Below, in pieces: positions 51,029 to 59,316 of a DNA stretch of 64,000 nucleotides. How positions within the stretch are numbered: the first letter of the stretch is position 1; each line of letters opens with the position of its first letter. Below the pieces are notes generated by a model. That model saw only the letters and a program-made list of their open reading frames with translations, did not search any database and had not been told where the DNA came from. This stretch comes from Nitrospirota bacterium (lineage in GTDB: Bacteria > Nitrospirota > Thermodesulfovibrionia > Thermodesulfovibrionales > UBA1546): positions 1 through 64,000 of the forward strand of contig JACPZK010000017.1 in assembly GCA_016195565.1 (NCBI GenBank), read 5' to 3'. The position numbers and the translations under genes were made by a program.

Positions 51029-52224
51029 GGAAGTGCTATTTTGACCATGTTGCGACAAACCCTCTTGACAGCCGTGTTTTTGACGCCATGATGCCTTATT
51101 TCACGGAGGACTTCGGAAATCCCCTGAGCCTTTATGGCCTTGGCACAAAGGCAAAAGAGGCAATAGAAAACGCAAGGGCGCAGGTTGCATCGCTCATTAA
51201 TTCAAAGTCATCAGAGATAATCTTTACATCAAGCGGCGCCGAGGCAAATAACTTTGCGCTACGAGGCATTGCGCTTGCAAGGCAGAATGAAGGAAAGCAT
51301 GTAATTGTCTCTAAGATGGAGCACCATTCAATTCTTAATTCTGCGCGGTTTCTTGAAAAGATGGGTTTTGTAGTGACTTTTCTTCCTGTGGATAAATATG
51401 GGATAGTTGACCCCGACATGGTAAAAAAATCTATAACAAAAGAGACAACGCTCATATCCGTAATCCATGCAAGTAGTGAGGTTGGGACTATAGAGCCTAT
51501 AAAAGAGATAGGCAGGATTGCAAAAGAAAAAGGAATAATCTTTCATACGGATGCAGTTGCAGCAGCAGGAAATATCCCTGTTGATGTGAAAGAACTCGGC
51601 GTGGACCTTTTAAGCATGGCAGCGCATCAGTTTTACGGGCCTAAAGGCGCGGGCGCGCTTTATGTGAGAGAGGGCATGAGAATAGTTCCGCTCATCTACG
51701 GAGGGATACAGGAAAACGGAAGAAGGGCAGGCACAGAGAATGTCCCTGCAATTGTCGGAATGGGCAAGGCAGCAGAACTTGCAAAAGATGAGATGGCTGA
51801 TAGAATGGAGCAGGCTAAGAAATTAAGGAATAAACTTATTAAGGGCGTATCAGACATTGAAAACATTTATCTTACAGGACATCCCGAAAACAGGCTTCCG
51901 GCACATGCGAGTTTTACAGTTGAATTTATAGAAGGCGAGGCAATGCTTCTGCTTCTTGCGGCAAAGGGCATTTATGCCGCTTCCGGTTCTGCATGTTCGT
52001 CAAAGGCATTGAAGGCATCGCCTGTTTTGCTGTCAATGGGCGTGTCTTCAAATCTGGCTCAGGGCTCGATTGTTTTTACGCTCGGGACGAGCAATACAGA
52101 GGAAGACATGGATTACCTGCTTTCTGAATTTCCGCAGGTGATAAAAAGATTAAGAGAGATGTCCCCCTATTCAAAAGGATGGGGAATGAAAGGAGAGGGT
52201 GGAGAATGTACAGTGCAAAAGTAA
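51025..52224 (+). CDS. IscS/NifS-like cysteine desulfurase with PLP Lys replaced by Gln
   Basis: 399 residues, class V aminotransferase fold. FDHVATNPLDSRV start, HTDAVAAAGNIPVDV, and catalytic Cys324 in ASGSACSSKALK are present. The PLP-Lys motif, normally SGHKxYGPKG, reads AAHQFYGPKG: codon CAG at 51628-51630 (residue 202) gives Gln. An IscS from Archaeoglobus fulgidus is known to lack this Lys and PLP. The enzyme may need sulfur from another source, such as the neighbouring TusA-like protein, or act as a scaffold partner for IscU. Confidence 0.88.
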   Translation: MRKCYFDHVATNPLDSRVFDAMMPYFTEDFGNPLSLYGLGTKAKEAIENARAQVASLINSKSSEIIFTSSGAEANNFALRGIALARQNEGKHVIVSKMEHHSILNSARFLEKMGFVVTFLPVDKYGIVDPDMVKKSITKETTLISVIHASSEVGTIEPIKEIGRIAKEKGIIFHTDAVAAAGNIPVDVKELGVDLLSMAAHQFYGPKGAGALYVREGMRIVPLIYGGIQENGRRAGTENVPAIVGMGKAAELAKDEMADRMEQAKKLRNKLIKGVSDIENIYLTGHPENRLPAHASFTVEFIEGEAMLLLLAAKGIYAASGSACSSKALKASPVLLSMGVSSNLAQGSIVFTLGTSNTEEDMDYLLSEFPQVIKRLREMSPYSKGWGMKGEGGECTVQK

Positions 52225-52580
52225 TGGACCATTTTACAAATCCGAGGAATGTGGGAGAGATACCCGACGCTGACGGTGTCGGCACAGAGGGGAACCCTAC
52301 GTGCGGGGATGTGATGCAGATTTTTATAAAGGTGAAGGACGACAGGATAGTCGATGCAAAGTTCAAGACGTTCGGATGCGGGGCTGCGATTGCGGTAAGC
52401 AGCATGATTACGGAGATGGTTAAAGGCAAGACGATTGATGAGGCGTTAGCAATATCAAAGGATACAGTTGCAAATGAATTGGGCGGACTGCCTGCACAGA
52501 AGATGCACTGCTCTAATTTAGGAGCGGATGCGCTTAAAAAAGCCATTGAAGATTACAGGAGTAAAAAGAAACAAGGGTGA
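52206..52580 (+). CDS. iscU: Fe-S cluster scaffold IscU
   Basis: 124 residues from ATG 52206 after GGAGGGTGGAG-like sequence, overlapping the iscS-like gene by 19 nt. MDHFTNPRNVGEI, NPTCGDVMQIFIKV, FKTFGCGAAIAVSSM and KMHCSNLGADAL hold the three cluster-binding Cys and the conserved Asp after the first (CGD). Assembles Fe-S clusters with the upstream partner. No hscA/hscB or ferredoxin follows. Confidence 0.93.
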   Translation: MYSAKVMDHFTNPRNVGEIPDADGVGTEGNPTCGDVMQIFIKVKDDRIVDAKFKTFGCGAAIAVSSMITEMVKGKTIDEALAISKDTVANELGGLPAQKMHCSNLGADALKKAIEDYRSKKKQG

Positions 52581-52984
52581 GGAAAGTATTTTTGAAGCGC
52601 TTTAATGAAAAAGGCAGCGGGATTGTTGAGTCCATGCTGGTCCTTATAGTCATCAGCATTCTGGTCGTGGTGGTGATGGACCGCTATGAGACTATCATAG
52701 AGGAGGCAAAAAAAGTTGCGCTTAAGACAGAATTAAATAACCTGAGACAGGCGATTCTGTTCTTTAAGATAAAAAATGGCAGATATCCTGAAAGCCTCAA
52801 GGAACTGGTTACAAGCCATTTTGTCATACCGTACAAAGATAATACTATATTTAAGGCTAAGTATCTTGAACCGTATTCTCTTGATAAAGATAAAAATATA
52901 CTTGATTCCTTTGATCTGCCTTTTGCCTATGATCCGGTCACAGGCAGAGTCTGGTCCATCAAAAAAGGTTTTGAGAACTGGTGA
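52577..52984 (+). CDS. Type IV pilin-like/pseudopilin protein
   Basis: 135 residues, starting at GTG 52577 with a four-nt overlap with iscU. A prepilin-like N-terminus EKG-SGIVESMLVLIVISILVVVVM has cleavage after Gly and Glu at +5 of the mature chain. The following helix (ALKTELNNLRQAILFFKIKNGRYPESLKEL) and the globular part with GRVWSIKKGFENW resemble GspG-like pseudopilins. No secretion or pilus genes are nearby. Its attachment to an Fe-S operon is odd. Confidence 0.75.
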   Translation: MRKVFLKRFNEKGSGIVESMLVLIVISILVVVVMDRYETIIEEAKKVALKTELNNLRQAILFFKIKNGRYPESLKELVTSHFVIPYKDNTIFKAKYLEPYSLDKDKNILDSFDLPFAYDPVTGRVWSIKKGFENW

Positions 52985-53060
52985 CCTTTACCTTGCTCAG
53001 ACCCTCTAATGGGGTTTACAAGTTCAATTTCAGACTGGTAATATAAAGCTCTGTAAAAAC

Positions 53061-53129
53061 AGTGAAAAGTTAAAAGTTTCAGAAACCCTTGACTTCTAAC
53101 TTACAACTCTTAACTATAAACTTATAACT
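53061..53129. repeat. Heptamer-type inverted repeat upstream of tRNA-Ser(GCT)
   Basis: AGTGAAA, AGTTAAA, AGTTTCA words on the left; CTTCTAA, CTTACAA, CTCTTAA, CTATAAA, CTTATAA on the right. It ends eight nt before the tRNA. Confidence 0.8.
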
Positions 53130-53136
53130 ATTTTTT

Positions 53137-53231
<95 letters not shown>

Positions 53232-53239
53232 GATACAAA

Positions 53240-53308
53240 AGTGAAGAGTTAAAAGTGTAAAGTTAAAAGTTTTTAGGAACTCTTAACTTATAACTCATAA
53301 CTTATAAT
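53240..53308. repeat. Heptamer-type inverted repeat downstream of tRNA-Ser(GCT)
   Basis: AGTGAAG, AGTTAAA, AGTGTAA, AGTTAAA words, then CTCTTAA, CTTATAA, CTCATAA, CTTATAA. Occupies the gap between the tRNA and the lipoprotein gene. Confidence 0.85.
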
Positions 53309-53331
53309 TTAATTTGATTGAGGGGGGTTAT

Positions 53332-53886
53332 ATGAACAAAAAAATTGTAATAGCTGTAATGTTAAGTTTAGCGCTGGTATATTTCGCAGGCTGTAAAAAG
53401 AAAGAGCAACAGCCTGTTCCTAAGGCGCCGGCGGTGCCGCAAGGGATGGGAGTGCTTCCACAAGAACAGGCAGCGCCACAGGGGCATCAGATGATGTCAG
53501 GTGGAAAGCTTGAGGTTGTTGTCCCTGCGAATGTAAAAGGCAAGTGGGATTCAGTAAAATTTATTGTTGAGAATAAAGAGACAAAAAAAACAGAGGAATA
53601 TACGGTTAAACTCAACAGCGATTGGAAAATACCGGGTTCCACCTTGAAGGTGACTGTTGGAGATTTTCTTCCTGATTTTATTATGGATGGAAGTAAAATA
53701 ACTTCAGGTTCAGCCAATCTTAATAATCCTGCTGTCGGTATAAAGGTAACAGATGGTGATAAACAAATATTTCCTGCTCCCGGAAAGCAATGGGGTTGGC
53801 TGTGGTCCCGCAAAGAACTCCAATCAATGCATCCGTTTGAGCATGCAAGATTTAATATTATGCTTAAAGAGCCTGTGAAGAAGTGA
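53332..53886 (+). CDS. Lipoprotein, DUF2155-like
   Basis: 184 residues from ATG 53332 after GAGGGGG. Signal MNKKIVIAVMLSLALVYFAG with lipobox FAGC. A Pro/Gln-rich linker (residues about 25-55) leads to a beta domain with VKGKWDSVKFIVENKETKK and the end WGWLWSRKELQSMHPFEHARFNIML. The final motif resembles DUF2155 proteins. Envelope location likely, role unknown. Confidence 0.65.
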   Translation: MNKKIVIAVMLSLALVYFAGCKKKEQQPVPKAPAVPQGMGVLPQEQAAPQGHQMMSGGKLEVVVPANVKGKWDSVKFIVENKETKKTEEYTVKLNSDWKIPGSTLKVTVGDFLPDFIMDGSKITSGSANLNNPAVGIKVTDGDKQIFPAPGKQWGWLWSRKELQSMHPFEHARFNIMLKEPVKK

Positions 53887-53898
53887 TAATCCGGCAAT

Positions 53899-53975
53899 GC
53901 GCCCATAGCTCAACTGGATAGAGCGTCGGACTACGAATCCGCAGGCTGGGGGTTCGAATCCCTCTGGGCGCGCCA
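53899..53975 (+). tRNA. tRNA-Arg (anticodon ACG)
   Basis: GCGCCCATAGCTCAACTGGATAG start, anticodon loop CTACGAA (ACG), T arm GGGTTCGAATCCC, encoded CCA. 77 nt. It needs A34-to-inosine editing by TadA to read CGN codons, and the tadA gene starts 13 nt further on. Confidence 0.95.
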
Positions 53976-53988
53976 GAAAAAGGTTTCA

Positions 53989-54444
53989 ATGATTACCGAC
54001 AGAGATGTATTTTTCATGAGGCTGGCGCTTGAAGAGGCAAGTCTTGCTTTTTCTGAGGGTGAGGTCCCTGTAGGAGCTGTTCTTGTTATTGAAGATGTTG
54101 TTATTTCCCGGACGCACAATACCCGTGAATCATCAAAAGACCCTACTGCGCACGCAGAGCTTATTGCAATAAGAATCGGAGCAGAAAAGGGCAGTAGCTG
54201 GCGGTTAGGTGAAGCCACACTCTATGTGACAAAAGAGCCGTGTATTATGTGTGCAGGTTCAATGGTGAATGCAAGGCTCGGCAGACTTGTTTACGGCTGT
54301 AAAGATGAAAAAGGCGGAGCAGTTGACAGCCTTTATAAACTCCTGAATGACAGGAGGCTTAACCATCAGGTTGAGGTTGTTTCAGGGGTTCTTGAGGATG
54401 AATGTGCAGAGGTGTTGATAAAGTTTTTTAAGGAACGCAGATAG
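53989..54444 (+). CDS. tadA: tRNA-specific adenosine deaminase
   Basis: Converts A34 to inosine in tRNA-Arg(ACG). Zinc site H55-A-E57 (AHAEL) and PC-x-x-C with Cys85 and Cys88 (EPCIMCAGSM). 151 residues, normal. The ATG is 13 nt after its substrate tRNA, so one transcript could carry both, with the mRNA freed by tRNA 3' processing. Confidence 0.94.
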   Translation: MITDRDVFFMRLALEEASLAFSEGEVPVGAVLVIEDVVISRTHNTRESSKDPTAHAELIAIRIGAEKGSSWRLGEATLYVTKEPCIMCAGSMVNARLGRLVYGCKDEKGGAVDSLYKLLNDRRLNHQVEVVSGVLEDECAEVLIKFFKERR

Positions 54445-54519
54445 ATTCCTGCCATACATCTATTCTTCAATTGCTTTTTTGTTTTAAACTAAAAACTACT
54501 CACTGATAACTGTTGTTAT

Positions 54520-54609
54520 GGAGAGGTGCCAGAGAGGCTGAATGGGGCGGTCTCGAAAACCGTTGTGGGGGCAACTTCACCGGGGGTTCAAATCCCTCCC
54601 TCTCCGCCA
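54520..54609 (+). tRNA. tRNA-Ser (anticodon CGA)
   Basis: GGAGAGGTGCCAGAG start, anticodon loop CTCGAAA (CGA), variable arm TGTGGGGGCAACTTCACC, T arm GGGTTCAAATCCC, encoded CCA. 90 nt. Confidence 0.93.
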
Positions 54610-54617
54610 TGAAAAAC

Positions 54618-54654
54618 AGTTTAAAGTTTGGAATTGAAAGTTAAGAGTTAAGAC
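54618..54654. repeat. Heptamer words downstream of tRNA-Ser(CGA)
   Basis: AGTTTAA, AGTTTGG, AATTGAA, AGTTAAG, AGTTAAG words. Partial complementary words (TTTTAAACT, ACTACTCACTG) lie upstream of the tRNA at 54483-54505, so the tRNA sits between the arms. Confidence 0.65.
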
Positions 54655-54689
54655 TAACTTACAAAATCAAGAAAGGATGGCGCTGAAGT

Positions 54690-54785
54690 ATGGATAGGAT
54701 TCTTGAAAGAAGTAAATATTTAATCTTGATTGCCATTGTCTCTGCAGCGCTTATCGCACTCAGCCATTTCGGAGGCAAGGACTGA
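54690..54785 (+). CDS. 31-residue single-helix protein, possibly a truncated YqhA-type N-terminus
   Basis: ATG 54690, stop 54783-54785: MDRILERSKYLILIAIVSAA, then LIALSHFGGKD. One membrane helix after a charged start. 'LERSKYLILIA' resembles the N-terminus of the YqhA (UPF0114) membrane family, suggesting a decayed gene, but it could be a genuine small protein. A usable AAGGATGG lies 15 nt upstream. Confidence 0.4.
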   Translation: MDRILERSKYLILIAIVSAALIALSHFGGKD

Positions 54786-54845
54786 AAGCCTTTAATTTTT
54801 AAAGCGAATTATTTATATATATAACTTCAAATTATAAGGAATACT

Positions 54846-56300
54846 ATGGAAAGAAAAATCGGGAAAGTTTTGATTGCAAATCGCGGCGTCCCTGCGGTGA
54901 GGGTTATGCACACATGCAGGGACAGAAAAATTCCTACCACGGCTGTTTACAGCACCCCTGACAGGCTTGCCCATCATGTGTTCATGGCTGATACTGCTGT
55001 GCATATAGGCGAGGCGCCGCCCATAGAGTCCTATCTCAATATGGATAAGATGATAGATGCTGCCCTTAGAAGCGGTTCGGATGCAATACATTCAGGATGG
55101 GGCTTTCTTGCAGAGAATGCGGAGTTTGCGAAAAAGGTGATAGATGCAGGACTTATATGGATAGGGCCTTCTCCTGAAGTCATTAAAATGATGGGTGACA
55201 AGATTAAGGCAAAGGCGCTTGCACAAAAGTCGAATGTGCCTACTATCCCGGGCATTAGCAATGTAACAAATGTCGAACAGATTAAGAAATGGATGAACGA
55301 CGAGGATGTAAGTTTCCCGATTATGATAAAGGCGGCTGCAGGCGGCGGCAAGGGCATGGTGAAGGTAGAGAGCAATGAACAGATTCCACAGGCATTTTCA
55401 CAGGCACGTTCCGAGGCAAAGAAGTCATTTGGAGACGAAACAATACTCGTTGAAAAATACGTTGAGCGGGGCAGGCATATTGAAGTGCAAATAGTTGCAG
55501 ACAACTATGGGAATGTAGTTCATCTCTTTGAGAGGGAATGCACCCTTCAGAGGCGAAACCAGAAGATAATTGAGGAAGCGCCTTCTCCAAGCATGGACGA
55601 GGGGCTGAGACAGGAGATATGTATAACTGCTGTAAGGCTTATGAGGGAGATTGGATATACGAGTGCAGGTACGGTTGAGTTCATCTTTGATGCGCCTTCG
55701 AAGAAGTTTTACTTTCTTGAGGTGAATACAAGGCTTCAGGTTGAACACGGAATAACAGAGCTTATAACAGGCCTTGACATAGTGGGCATTATGCTTGATG
55801 TTGCCATGAATAAGAAACTTCCTTTCAGGCAGTCTGACATAAGACCGAACAGGTGGGCTCTTGAGGTGAGGTTGAATGCAGAAGACCCAAAGACTTTCAG
55901 CCCGTCATTCGGTACGATTACAAGGCTGCAGGTTCCAATGGGGCCGGCTGTCAGAGTAGCATCAGGAGTGTATGAGGGAGCGGATATCCCGCCGTACTAT
56001 GATTCTCTTTTCATGCTGTTAATGACAGCAGGAGCAGACAGGGCTGATGCAATAAGGGTTATGGATCGTTCCCTGAGCAGAAACCTGCGGGTAGAGGGAG
56101 TGAAGACCCTTGCCCCTCTTTTGCTGAGCATAATAAGGCACCCCAAATTCATAGAGGGAGAGTTCTCCACAAGATTTATTGAGGAGCATATGGATGAACT
56201 TATTTCCATGTTTAAGGAGAAGAACAGCGAAGATGAGGGATTAAAGGTTGCAAGATATGTTGCAGAGATATCTGCGCTTGGACCTCGGCAGTGGATGTGA
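54846..56300 (+). CDS. Biotin carboxylase subunit (pyruvate/2-oxoacid carboxylase type)
   Basis: 484 residues, biotin carboxylase/ATP-grasp fold: KAAAGGGKGMVKV, ERECTLQRRNQKIIEEAPSP, FYFLEVNTRLQVEHGITELITG. It carboxylates biotin on the partner carrier with ATP and bicarbonate. It departs from the common motifs: LIANRGVPAVRVM replaces IANRGEIAxRI, RRNQK replaces RRHQK, and QVEHG replaces QVEHP. The next gene encodes the carboxyltransferase and biotin carrier, so the pair is a two-subunit carboxylase. Substrate not certain. Confidence 0.88.
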   Translation: MERKIGKVLIANRGVPAVRVMHTCRDRKIPTTAVYSTPDRLAHHVFMADTAVHIGEAPPIESYLNMDKMIDAALRSGSDAIHSGWGFLAENAEFAKKVIDAGLIWIGPSPEVIKMMGDKIKAKALAQKSNVPTIPGISNVTNVEQIKKWMNDEDVSFPIMIKAAAGGGKGMVKVESNEQIPQAFSQARSEAKKSFGDETILVEKYVERGRHIEVQIVADNYGNVVHLFERECTLQRRNQKIIEEAPSPSMDEGLRQEICITAVRLMREIGYTSAGTVEFIFDAPSKKFYFLEVNTRLQVEHGITELITGLDIVGIMLDVAMNKKLPFRQSDIRPNRWALEVRLNAEDPKTFSPSFGTITRLQVPMGPAVRVASGVYEGADIPPYYDSLFMLLMTAGADRADAIRVMDRSLSRNLRVEGVKTLAPLLLSIIRHPKFIEGEFSTRFIEEHMDELISMFKEKNSEDEGLKVARYVAEISALGPRQWM

Positions 56301-56303
56301 TTA

Positions 56304-56341
56304 AAAAGTTAAGAGTTGAAAGTAAAAAATTAAAAATTAAA
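56304..56341. repeat. AGTTAAG-type arm between the carboxylase subunit genes
   Basis: AAAGTTA, AGAGTTG, AAAGTAA and TTAAAAATTAAA words fill the gap up to the carboxyltransferase ATG at 56343. One arm only, with no matching right arm. No ribosome-binding site distinct from the repeat is visible. Confidence 0.6.
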
Positions 56342-56342
56342 A

Positions 56343-58379
56343 ATGAGAAAAGAGAAGAAAAAAGAAAATAACATTTTAGTCAAGCCCGGGATGACTCCTA
56401 AAGAGATTGTGAAGGCAGTGCGCTCTCTCAGGGGTGTATGCCTCACATCTGTGGGGATGCGTGATGCAGGACAGTCTGATTTTAAGAACAGGCACAGGAT
56501 ATATGACCTCAAGACTCTTGCTCCATACTACAACCGGATGGGACTATTCAGCGCTGAATGTCATGGCGGCGCAAGATGGCATGTTGGGATAATGAACAGG
56601 AGGGAAAGCCCTGTTGAAGAGATAGATATCCTCAGGGAACTGATGCCAAATGTCCTTCTTCAGACGCTTATACGTGAGACAAATCTCTTCGGGTACAGAC
56701 CCTATCCTAAAAATGTTATCGAGCATGTTGTATCAAAAGTTGATATAGATGTATGGAGATGTTTTTCTTTCTTAAACGATGTAAGGAACATGCGTTCTGT
56801 TGCAGAAGTCGTGATGAAAAGGGGAAGGCTCTTTGAGCCCACAATATCCTTTACTGTAGCAGACTGGGCAACAAACGAATATTATCTCGGCGTTGTGCGC
56901 GACATTATCGGTCTGTGCGGTGGAATTGACGAGATAGTCCTTTGCATTAAGGATATGGCCGGAGTAGGAGATGTCAACAGGATAGGGAACCTTATAGATG
57001 CAATAAAGCAGAAATATCCGGAGCTTGTTATCAATTACCACCGGCATATAACAGATGGGCTTGCAATCCCTGCATTTTTAGCTGCGGCAAAGGCAGGTGC
57101 AAAGATATTTGATGTGCAGGAAGATTCCCTTGTGCGGTTTTATGGGCATTCGCCCATTCTTAGTGTGCAGGCATATTTTGAGCAATCAGGCATCCCCGTT
57201 CATATTGACAGAAAAGAGGCTGAGGAAGCAGTACAAAAGGTCAGGGAATGGATTGGACACTACGAATGGGCTGAATCACCTTTCAAGGGATACGACCACA
57301 CAGTGACGCTCCACAAGATGCCGGGAGGCGCATTCCCGAGTTCATTTGAGCAGGCACAAAAGGCCGAATTTCTTCATCTCATGCCTGCGATACTGAAACT
57401 GATGTCACTTTATAACAGGATTGTGAAGTATTTTGATGTCACGCCCGGCTCCCAGATTACGTGGGTTACATGCAGCGGCATAGTGAACAGATATGCAAAG
57501 GAGCGCGGAGATGCAGGAGTAAAGCATATAATCGAACTCATGACAAAATTCGTTGAAGAAAAGACTCTGGATTTTGATGCGATGGATAAGGATGAGCAGG
57601 AGGAACTGCTCATGCTCTTCAGAAATGCACCCGGAGACTTCAAAAACCTTTTACTTGGGAATTACGGAAAACTTCCTGTAGGCTGGCCTGCAGAATGGGT
57701 ATACAGAAGCACATTCGGAGAAGAATGGGAAGAAAAGACAAAAGAAAGAAGGGAACTTTCACCCCTCGATTCAATGCCTGGCGACGACCTCGAAAAGATA
57801 AGAAGGGAACTGTCCGAAAGCCTCGGCAGGGAGCCGAATGAGGAAGAGTTTATATTATATCTCATGCATCCGAAGGATGCTGTTGAATATATAGAGTTTC
57901 GCGAAAAATACGGAGAGGCGCCATTGGTTCTTCCTACGGATGTCTGGAGAGAAGGACTTAAAAAATCCGGCGACAGGGTGGATTTTGAACTCTGGAGAAA
58001 ACCCTATACAATAGAGCTTCTATCAATAGGAGCAGAGAATGACGGTATCATCCATGTTGTTATGAAGGTAAATAACAAGACAAGGGTCTATCCTGTTGAG
58101 ACGCCGAGGGCTAAGAAGATTGAGATAAGGATGGCTAAAGGGCACAACGAGATCGGTGCACCGATTAATGGGAACATCTGGAGAATCGGCAATCATGAAA
58201 GGGGAAGTATTAAGGCTGGAGATATTGTCCATAAAGGAGAGGAGATTGCAAACCTTGAGGCAATGAAGATGGAAAATGCCATCATAGCTCCCTTTGATGC
58301 CCAGATCGCAGAGGTCTGCGTAAAACTTAATGACACTGTCCATGAAGGACAGTTACTTTTTGTCATTGAAAAGGCGTAG
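56343..58379 (+). CDS. Carboxyltransferase plus biotin carrier subunit (PycB/OadA type)
   Basis: 678 residues. The HMGL-like TIM barrel (about 25-310) has CLTSVGMRDAGQSD, LFSAECHGGARWHVGIM, LIRETNLFGYRPYPKNV, the catalytic-Lys segment CIKDMAGVG and YHRHITDGLA. A conserved linker region leads to a C-terminal biotinyl domain with Lys642 in EAMKMENA. Several barrel motifs differ from pyruvate carboxylases (RETNLFGYRPY for RGQNLVGYRHY, HITDG for HDTAG). Pyruvate, oxaloacetate or 2-oxoglutarate are all possible substrates. Confidence 0.85.
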   Translation: MRKEKKKENNILVKPGMTPKEIVKAVRSLRGVCLTSVGMRDAGQSDFKNRHRIYDLKTLAPYYNRMGLFSAECHGGARWHVGIMNRRESPVEEIDILRELMPNVLLQTLIRETNLFGYRPYPKNVIEHVVSKVDIDVWRCFSFLNDVRNMRSVAEVVMKRGRLFEPTISFTVADWATNEYYLGVVRDIIGLCGGIDEIVLCIKDMAGVGDVNRIGNLIDAIKQKYPELVINYHRHITDGLAIPAFLAAAKAGAKIFDVQEDSLVRFYGHSPILSVQAYFEQSGIPVHIDRKEAEEAVQKVREWIGHYEWAESPFKGYDHTVTLHKMPGGAFPSSFEQAQKAEFLHLMPAILKLMSLYNRIVKYFDVTPGSQITWVTCSGIVNRYAKERGDAGVKHIIELMTKFVEEKTLDFDAMDKDEQEELLMLFRNAPGDFKNLLLGNYGKLPVGWPAEWVYRSTFGEEWEEKTKERRELSPLDSMPGDDLEKIRRELSESLGREPNEEEFILYLMHPKDAVEYIEFREKYGEAPLVLPTDVWREGLKKSGDRVDFELWRKPYTIELLSIGAENDGIIHVVMKVNNKTRVYPVETPRAKKIEIRMAKGHNEIGAPINGNIWRIGNHERGSIKAGDIVHKGEEIANLEAMKMENAIIAPFDAQIAEVCVKLNDTVHEGQLLFVIEKA

Positions 58380-58414
58380 TGTTTTGGTTTTAATAAGATT
58401 GCATAGAAAACCAG

Positions 58415-59077
58415 ATGAAAAAGCTTTATAAGGGGATTCACAAATTTCAAGGGTCATATTTTAAGAAGGGGAAAGTCTTTTTTAAACGGCTTTCAAAAAG
58501 GCAAGAACCGGAAGTCCTTTTTATCACATGCTCTGATTCACGCATAGACCCTAATCTGGTTACTCAAAGCAAACCCGGTGAGATTTTTATCGTAAGGAAT
58601 GTGGGGAATATTATTCCTCCATATGACGCCATAAAGGACAAAAACAGCGTTGCAGCAGCGATAGAATTTGCAGTATTGAGCTTAAAGGTAAAAGATATTA
58701 TTGTGTGCGGCCATTCAAATTGCGGCGCCATGGAGGCGCTTTATAAGGATGAAAGAGAATTGACAAATATGCCCCATTTAAAAGACTGGCTGAAGTTGGC
58801 TGATTCTGTGAGAAATATTGTTTTGAAGCATTATCCTGAAACGTCTGCAGAAATCCGACAGAGGATTACCGAAGAAGAAAACGTTTTGTGTCAACTGCAT
58901 AATATTCAAACATATCCGTGTGTTCGGGAGGCATTAGACTCAGGTGCGCTTCACCTGCATGGCTGGAACTACAATATCGAGACAGGCAAGATTTACGCTT
59001 ACGACACAGATGCGGATATGTTTAAAGAAGTCGGATTAAGCAAAACTCCGGATAATGGGTTTAAAGGCGCTGAATGA
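58415..59077 (+). CDS. Beta-class carbonic anhydrase
   Basis: Interconverts CO2 and bicarbonate with zinc. Cys39-Ser-Asp41-Ser-Arg43 in CSDSRIDP, and His100 and Cys103 in VCGHSNCGAM form the metal site and Asp-Arg dyad. 220 residues, cytoplasmic. It directly follows the biotin carboxylase genes, which use bicarbonate, and its stop overlaps the next gene by four nt. Confidence 0.93.
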   Translation: MKKLYKGIHKFQGSYFKKGKVFFKRLSKRQEPEVLFITCSDSRIDPNLVTQSKPGEIFIVRNVGNIIPPYDAIKDKNSVAAAIEFAVLSLKVKDIIVCGHSNCGAMEALYKDERELTNMPHLKDWLKLADSVRNIVLKHYPETSAEIRQRITEEENVLCQLHNIQTYPCVREALDSGALHLHGWNYNIETGKIYAYDTDADMFKEVGLSKTPDNGFKGAE

Positions 59078-59316
59078 ATTCATTTCTCTTAAAGAGTATC
59101 AACCATACAAAAAAGCTTATAATAGCAATAGTCGGTTTTACAGTGCTGTTAATCGGACTTGCCATGATTGTGCTGCCAGGCCCTGCCTTTATAGTAATTC
59201 CTGTTGGGCTTGGGATACTTGCGCTGGAATTTGCATGGGCGCGCAGGTTGCTGAAAAGGGTAAAATATAAAATTCAGAATTTTAAAAAAGGAGGAATTAC
59301 AGATGAAACCAAGTGA
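59074..59316 (+). CDS. Small PGPGW-type membrane protein
   Basis: 80 residues. Two hydrophobic helices around a central IVLPGPAFIVIPVGLGILALEF motif, followed by a basic tail (RRLLKRVKYKIQNFKK). The 'LPGP...' core matches the PGPGW transmembrane family of unknown function. Translation is coupled to the carbonic anhydrase (ATGA) and it overlaps the next gene by 14 nt. Confidence 0.7.
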   Translation: MNSFLLKSINHTKKLIIAIVGFTVLLIGLAMIVLPGPAFIVIPVGLGILALEFAWARRLLKRVKYKIQNFKKGGITDETK

